This document shows positions 6,568 to 9,106 of a stretch of 9,106 nucleotides of DNA, one piece after another. Made by a program: the position numbers and the translations under genes. The stretch lies in assembly GCA_913044255.1 (NCBI GenBank), contig CAJWOI010000090.1, positions 1 through 9,106 on the forward strand, written 5' to 3'. Numbering within the stretch: the stretch's first letter is position 1; every line of letters starts with the position of its first letter. Below the pieces are notes generated by a model. It was not told the DNA's origin, ran no database searches, and saw only the letters and a program-made list of their open reading frames with translations. Origin of the DNA: an uncultured Alphaproteobacteria bacterium (GTDB lineage: Bacteria; Pseudomonadota; Alphaproteobacteria; UBA7887).

Positions 6568-7494
6568 TTGTATAAATTGCCTGCTAATTTTCTTTTCATG
6601 GCTTTAGGTGCGTTTCTGAGCGTTTCGGTTGCCCTGTTTGCGAGTACCGTTTCGGCGACAACGGAAACTAAATTAGAGGAAGAAGTTGACCAAAACGTGC
6701 GCCGAATAAAGTCAGGCAAAGGGTGCGCACGCTGCTATTTAACAGGAGCCGTGCTACGTGGAGAGATCTTGCACAAGGCGAACCTGAGACAAGTCGTAAT
6801 GCGGAACGCGGATCTCCGCTGGACCTATTTGAACGAGGTAGATCTACATGAGGCTGATCTTACTGGGTCGGATCTGAGGGAAGCTTGGTTAGAAAAAAAT
6901 AACCTGAGTGGTATAAATCTGAGCCGAGCGGATTTGGATGGGGCTAGTATGCGTGAGGCAGATCTATCGGGCGCCAATTTGAAAAGCGTGTATTTAAGCC
7001 ATGCCATTCTAAGTGGCGCGGATTTAAGAAAGGCACATCTTGGTGATGCGGATCTGAGCAGGACGGATCTGAGTTCTGCCGATCTTACGATGGCCTATTT
7101 GCGCAAAGCCAATTTTTCTGATGCTAATTTGAACGGTGCCGTATTGAACTATGCTCTTGCGAGAGGGGCGAGCTTTAGTGGCGCCAACCTAAATGGTGTC
7201 GAGTTACGTCACGCGGATCTGAGTTTCACCGATTTTACGAAGGCCAATTTGCGTAAAGCTAATTTTTCCGATGCTAATTTGAATGGTGCCATACTGAGTT
7301 ATGCTCTTGTGAGGGGTGCGAACTTTAGTGGTGCCAACCTCAATGGTGTCGATTTTCGTTACGCAGATTTGGCAGATGCTAATCTTACAGGAACCGACTT
7401 GTCTGGCCTAGAACTATCGCCTGATGATTTGGTGGCAGCGGTCCTTTGCGGGACTCTTACGCGTTGGGGAGAGGACAATAGCGGATGCAAATAA
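6568..7494 (+). CDS. Exported pentapeptide-repeat protein
   Basis: About 47 uninterrupted A(D/N)LxX pentapeptides run from residue 56 to 290, with Leu, Phe or Met at nearly every fifth position (58, 63, 68 to 288). Such arrays fold as a right-handed four-sided beta-helix, here close to twelve coils. The N-terminus has a hydrophobic signal segment (FLFMALGAFLSVSVALFAS) with a VSA|T cleavage site near residue 30. A short acidic segment and a CARC pair (53, 56) come next, as in other exported pentapeptide proteins whose first repeat follows a C-x2-C. The C-terminus (LCGTLTRWGEDNSGC) also fits that group. Start choice is open: TTG 6568 gives a Lys in the signal peptide, TTG 6577 has AGGA at a 9-nt distance, and ATG 6598 (after TATAAA at 6571) gives a signal without positive charge. 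Known gyrase-protecting members (Qnr, MfpA) are cytosolic, so that role is unlikely. Function is unknown. Confidence 0.85.
   Translation: MYKLPANFLFMALGAFLSVSVALFASTVSATTETKLEEEVDQNVRRIKSGKGCARCYLTGAVLRGEILHKANLRQVVMRNADLRWTYLNEVDLHEADLTGSDLREAWLEKNNLSGINLSRADLDGASMREADLSGANLKSVYLSHAILSGADLRKAHLGDADLSRTDLSSADLTMAYLRKANFSDANLNGAVLNYALARGASFSGANLNGVELRHADLSFTDFTKANLRKANFSDANLNGAILSYALVRGANFSGANLNGVDFRYADLADANLTGTDLSGLELSPDDLVAAVLCGTLTRWGEDNSGCK
7063..7370. repeat. Internal 150-bp tandem duplication in the pentapeptide gene
   Basis: Two adjacent segments, about 7063-7212 and 7213-7370, align with an exact 150-bp offset and no gap. Over 7101-7200 against 7251-7350, 86 of 100 bases agree. In the first 40 of these all four differences are silent. 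The unit adds ten pentapeptides, or two and a half turns of the helix. Confidence 0.85.
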
Positions 7495-7707
7495 TTCCTC
7501 AGTAACTAGAATTTTTCGTTAAATGGAACCATGGGATGAAGGATATTCCGGCAAGTGAAGCAAATGAATGAGCGTACGTGAGCGGGAGTGACTTGGCTAA
7601 CCTGACGAAGGTTGGTACGTAGAGAAGCGACGGCCTCAGAGTGGTTTGATGTCTTAGTACTGGGCCGTGGTGCGTGCAGTGTATTCGTGAGGGGAATTGG
7701 TCCAATT
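7495..7707. promoter_or_regulatory. Leader before the oxygenase gene, with a palindrome at the start codon
   Basis: This 213-bp gap shows no convincing gene. A hairpin-forming segment lies at 7596-7616 (AACCT-GACGA-AGGTT plus wobble pairs) without a T-tract. The 13-bp palindrome AATTGGTCCAATT (7695-7707) abuts the ATG at 7708, and the AGGGG Shine-Dalgarno lies 5' of it, 13 nt from the start. In mRNA the palindrome could fold as a 5-bp stem with loop GTC and bring the ribosome site closer, or it could be a DNA operator. Confidence 0.4.
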
Positions 7708-8715
7708 ATGGGTTCGAGATCAAACACAGATACCGATGCGGTTCGCATAGGGTCATTCCAGTATCTAAGGGCTTCAGTGTCACACTCGCTCTATCGCAAC
7801 GGCAAGGTGCTCACGCGCCGCGACAAGGATGGTAGCGATGGCGGTTGGGATGGTGTCGATCTTGAAGCTCGGTGCATGCCGGTACATGACGACCGGCGTC
7901 GTGAGCCAACGGCACGATGTACACTCTCTCGACACGGTTTCGAGATGTGCGAGCATCCTTTGGCGACGACGAACGTCGATTTTTTGAACCAAGATCAGGT
8001 GGTGCGCACCTACTATCCTCAATGCGCAGAGATTGTGCGTGAAGCGACTGGTGCTAGCTTCGTTGCTGCTTTCGACCACAATATACGCTCGGCAGGCGGC
8101 AAGCAAAGCAAGAGGCGCATCCGGGGCGGTCAGCAGGTGCAAGGCCCAGCGCACGTTGTACACGGCGACTATACTCTTACAAGTGCACCGCAGCGTTTCC
8201 GCGATCTGACGAAGTCACCAGGCGCTAATGACACATTTCAGTCGCTTCTGCCTGATGGAGAATCGCTCCTCGATGGAGAGGAGGTCGAGCGCGTTTTAGC
8301 CGGCGGTCGTTTCGGGATCATCAATGTATGGCGGAATATTTCTCAGGACCCTGTCGAGAGGAACCCACTGGCACTCTGCGACGCAACTAGCGTGCGACCC
8401 GAGGATTTGGTCGTCTTTGAAATTCACTATCATGATCGGATCGGTGAGAATTACTTTGCAAAGCATGCGGACTACCATCAATGGTACTTTTACCCAGGAC
8501 TAACTCGTGACGAGGTATTGCTCATCAAACAATGGGACTCCTTCGGCGAGCTCGCACGCTCCAACGGCGAAAATCGAGATTCGATTACTCCGGATATGCC
8601 CTGTACTTTCAGTTTTCATAGCGCCTTCGAGGATCCGACCACACGGCCTGACGCACCTGACCGCTGGAGCATCGAGGTACGCTGTGTGGTGCTTTATGAC
8701 CATTCTAACTTATGA
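7708..8715 (+). CDS. CmcJ/NvfI-family putative non-haem iron oxygenase
   Basis: The 335-aa product matches the CmcJ/NvfI (AsaB-like) family across its length. HVVHGDYTLTSAPQRFRDL (149-167) is the family's 'HVDxTxxSAPQRVR' motif with H152 and D154 as likely iron ligands. RFGIINVWRNI (201-211), LALCDATSV (221-229), HQWYFYP (257-263) with H257 as the likely third ligand, DEVLLIKQWDS (268-278), FHSAFEDPT (303-311) and IEVRCVVLY (322-330) follow in the usual order. Family members include cephamycin 7-methoxylation protein CmcJ and fungal natural-product oxygenases or desaturases; most bacterial ones are uncharacterised. No biosynthetic genes lie beside it, so the substrate is unknown. A TTG at 7612 would add 32 residues without family similarity, so ATG 7708 is chosen although its Shine-Dalgarno is distant. 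It is richer in GC than the genes on either side, which suggests separate acquisition. Confidence 0.82.
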   Translation: MGSRSNTDTDAVRIGSFQYLRASVSHSLYRNGKVLTRRDKDGSDGGWDGVDLEARCMPVHDDRRREPTARCTLSRHGFEMCEHPLATTNVDFLNQDQVVRTYYPQCAEIVREATGASFVAAFDHNIRSAGGKQSKRRIRGGQQVQGPAHVVHGDYTLTSAPQRFRDLTKSPGANDTFQSLLPDGESLLDGEEVERVLAGGRFGIINVWRNISQDPVERNPLALCDATSVRPEDLVVFEIHYHDRIGENYFAKHADYHQWYFYPGLTRDEVLLIKQWDSFGELARSNGENRDSITPDMPCTFSFHSAFEDPTTRPDAPDRWSIEVRCVVLYDHSNL

Positions 8716-8750
8716 CTTTTGCGGCTTGGGGCAATGACTGTCGTCGGGAT

Positions 8751-8816
8751 AGGAATACCGGATTTGTGCGAACTTTATGGCACTTGGAAATCCGGAATTT
8801 CTGGATGTAATCCAGA
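8751..8816. repeat. Nested inverted repeats downstream of the oxygenase gene
   Basis: CCGGATTT (8758-8765) and AAATCCGG (8788-8795) are perfect inverted copies. The stem continues inward as GTGC/GCAC after a 4-nt bulge, and outward with one mismatch (8751-8756 with 8797-8802). A second hairpin, TCTGGAT-GTA-ATCCAGA (8800-8816), shares bases with the outer arm, so the two full folds exclude each other. There is no T-tract, so it is not a standard terminator. It begins 36 bp after the oxygenase stop. A mobile-element end, a REP-like element or an mRNA 3'-end structure are all possible. Confidence 0.6.
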
Positions 8817-8874
8817 CACTAAGGGCCATTGTGGAAACGAGGCCGGCAATATCATGCGTTATGGAAAATATGTA

Positions 8875-9015
8875 GTTAAATCTAAAAAATATCTGTTATT
8901 ATATTGATATACAAAGGTAATATGAATTCTCTTCCTTCGCCAGTACCGATATAAATTTATTAATATAATATGTGAGAGAATCATTGGCGTTAAAGTTAGT
9001 TTCAATAAAAGGATC
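8875..9015 (+). promoter_or_regulatory. AT-rich leader and candidate promoters of the glycosyltransferase gene
   Basis: This stretch is very AT-rich. An extended -10 candidate, TG-T-TATTAT, ends at 8902, with a weak GTTAAA (8875-8880) 16 bp upstream. A perfect TATAAT lies at 8964-8969 without a clear -35 box. Between them, AAAGG precedes a 10-codon ORF (8922-8954, MNSLPSPVPI). AAGGA at 9009-9013 is the Shine-Dalgarno of the next gene. Confidence 0.4.
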
Positions 9016-9019
9016 ATGA

Positions 9020-9106
9020 ATGCGTCTTCTGGTTGTAATAGAAGATAAGACTGCTGACTGGATCAAAAAAGGAGAGATTCTTAGCGGGTATTTTAATCCG
9101 TACGAA
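9020..9106 (+). CDS. Probable glycosyltransferase, first 29 codons
   Basis: The frame MRLLVVIEDK-TADWIKKGEI-LSGYFNPYE runs open to the right edge. A short hydrophobic strand, then a W-x-x-KGEI segment and YxNP, resembles the N-terminus of some GT-B fold (family 4) glycosyltransferases, where the strand opens the first Rossmann domain. AAGGA lies 6 nt before the ATG. A competing ATG at 9016 in another frame stops after ten codons. With only 29 residues the family call is tentative; that a gene begins here is well supported. Confidence 0.55.
   Translation, partial: MRLLVVIEDKTADWIKKGEILSGYFNPYE

Noticed and set aside
6568..7494. Qnr/MfpA-type gyrase protection protein
   Set aside because: The signal peptide and CARC pair indicate an exported protein, while gyrase mimics are cytosolic and shorter.
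7537..7572. 11-codon ORF before the oxygenase gene (starts MKDIPASEANE)
   Set aside because: It has no clear ribosome site or promoter and its length is within chance.
8719..8907. 62-aa plus-strand ORF
   Set aside because: It starts at TTG without a ribosome site and much of it is made of the inverted repeats, so coding is unlikely.
8971..8986. CRP site (TGTGA half-site) near the glycosyltransferase leader
   Set aside because: Only the left half matches; the right half, CATTG, does not fit TCACA, so a cAMP link cannot be claimed.

Overview
The window looks like an accessory segment of a Gram-negative, probably proteobacterial, chromosome. Pointers are Sec-type signal peptides on small exported proteins, a remnant of the P4/DUF4102-type tyrosine integrase common in Proteobacteria, and a CoxL/xanthine dehydrogenase-type molybdenum hydroxylase. 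Genus cannot be read from the sequence. Base composition changes sharply along the window: GC-rich at 1-840, AT-rich at about 950-1090, intermediate over the cyclase and the exported-protein genes, GC-richer over the oxygenase, and very AT-rich at 8860-9000. That mosaic fits an island or recombination hotspot.

Layout. (1) 1-772, minus strand: the N-terminal third of a molybdopterin-binding hydroxylase large subunit, running off the left edge. Its translation start lies in a perfect 59-bp tandem duplication, so Shine-Dalgarno and ATG occur twice, out of frame with each other. (2) 840-1690: a low-information stretch with a doubtful small minus-strand ORF and a clear integrase fragment that keeps the first catalytic Arg and ends at a premature stop. 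(3) 1690-4944, minus strand: a 1084-aa soluble signalling protein made of two zinc ribbons, a class IIIb adenylate cyclase domain, an AAA/STAND-like NTPase and a TPR tail, followed by a probable intrinsic terminator. (4) Divergent from it, plus strand: a two-domain ChrR-like cupin (5110-5775), a small exported protein (5888-6361) and an exported pentapeptide-repeat protein of about 47 repeats (6568-7494). An 8-bp microsatellite lies upstream of the pentapeptide gene. (5) 7708-8715: a CmcJ/NvfI-type putative non-haem iron oxygenase. (6) 8716-9019: nested inverted repeats, then an AT-rich promoter-like leader. (7) From 9020: the first 29 codons of a probable glycosyltransferase, cut by the right edge.

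How the genes may work together is inference. The cyclase and the cupin gene share a 165-bp divergent promoter region, so a cAMP signalling protein and a small-molecule- or metal-binding cupin may be co-regulated. The following exported proteins could be outputs or merely neighbours. No CRISPR array, tRNA, rRNA or complete mobile element was seen.
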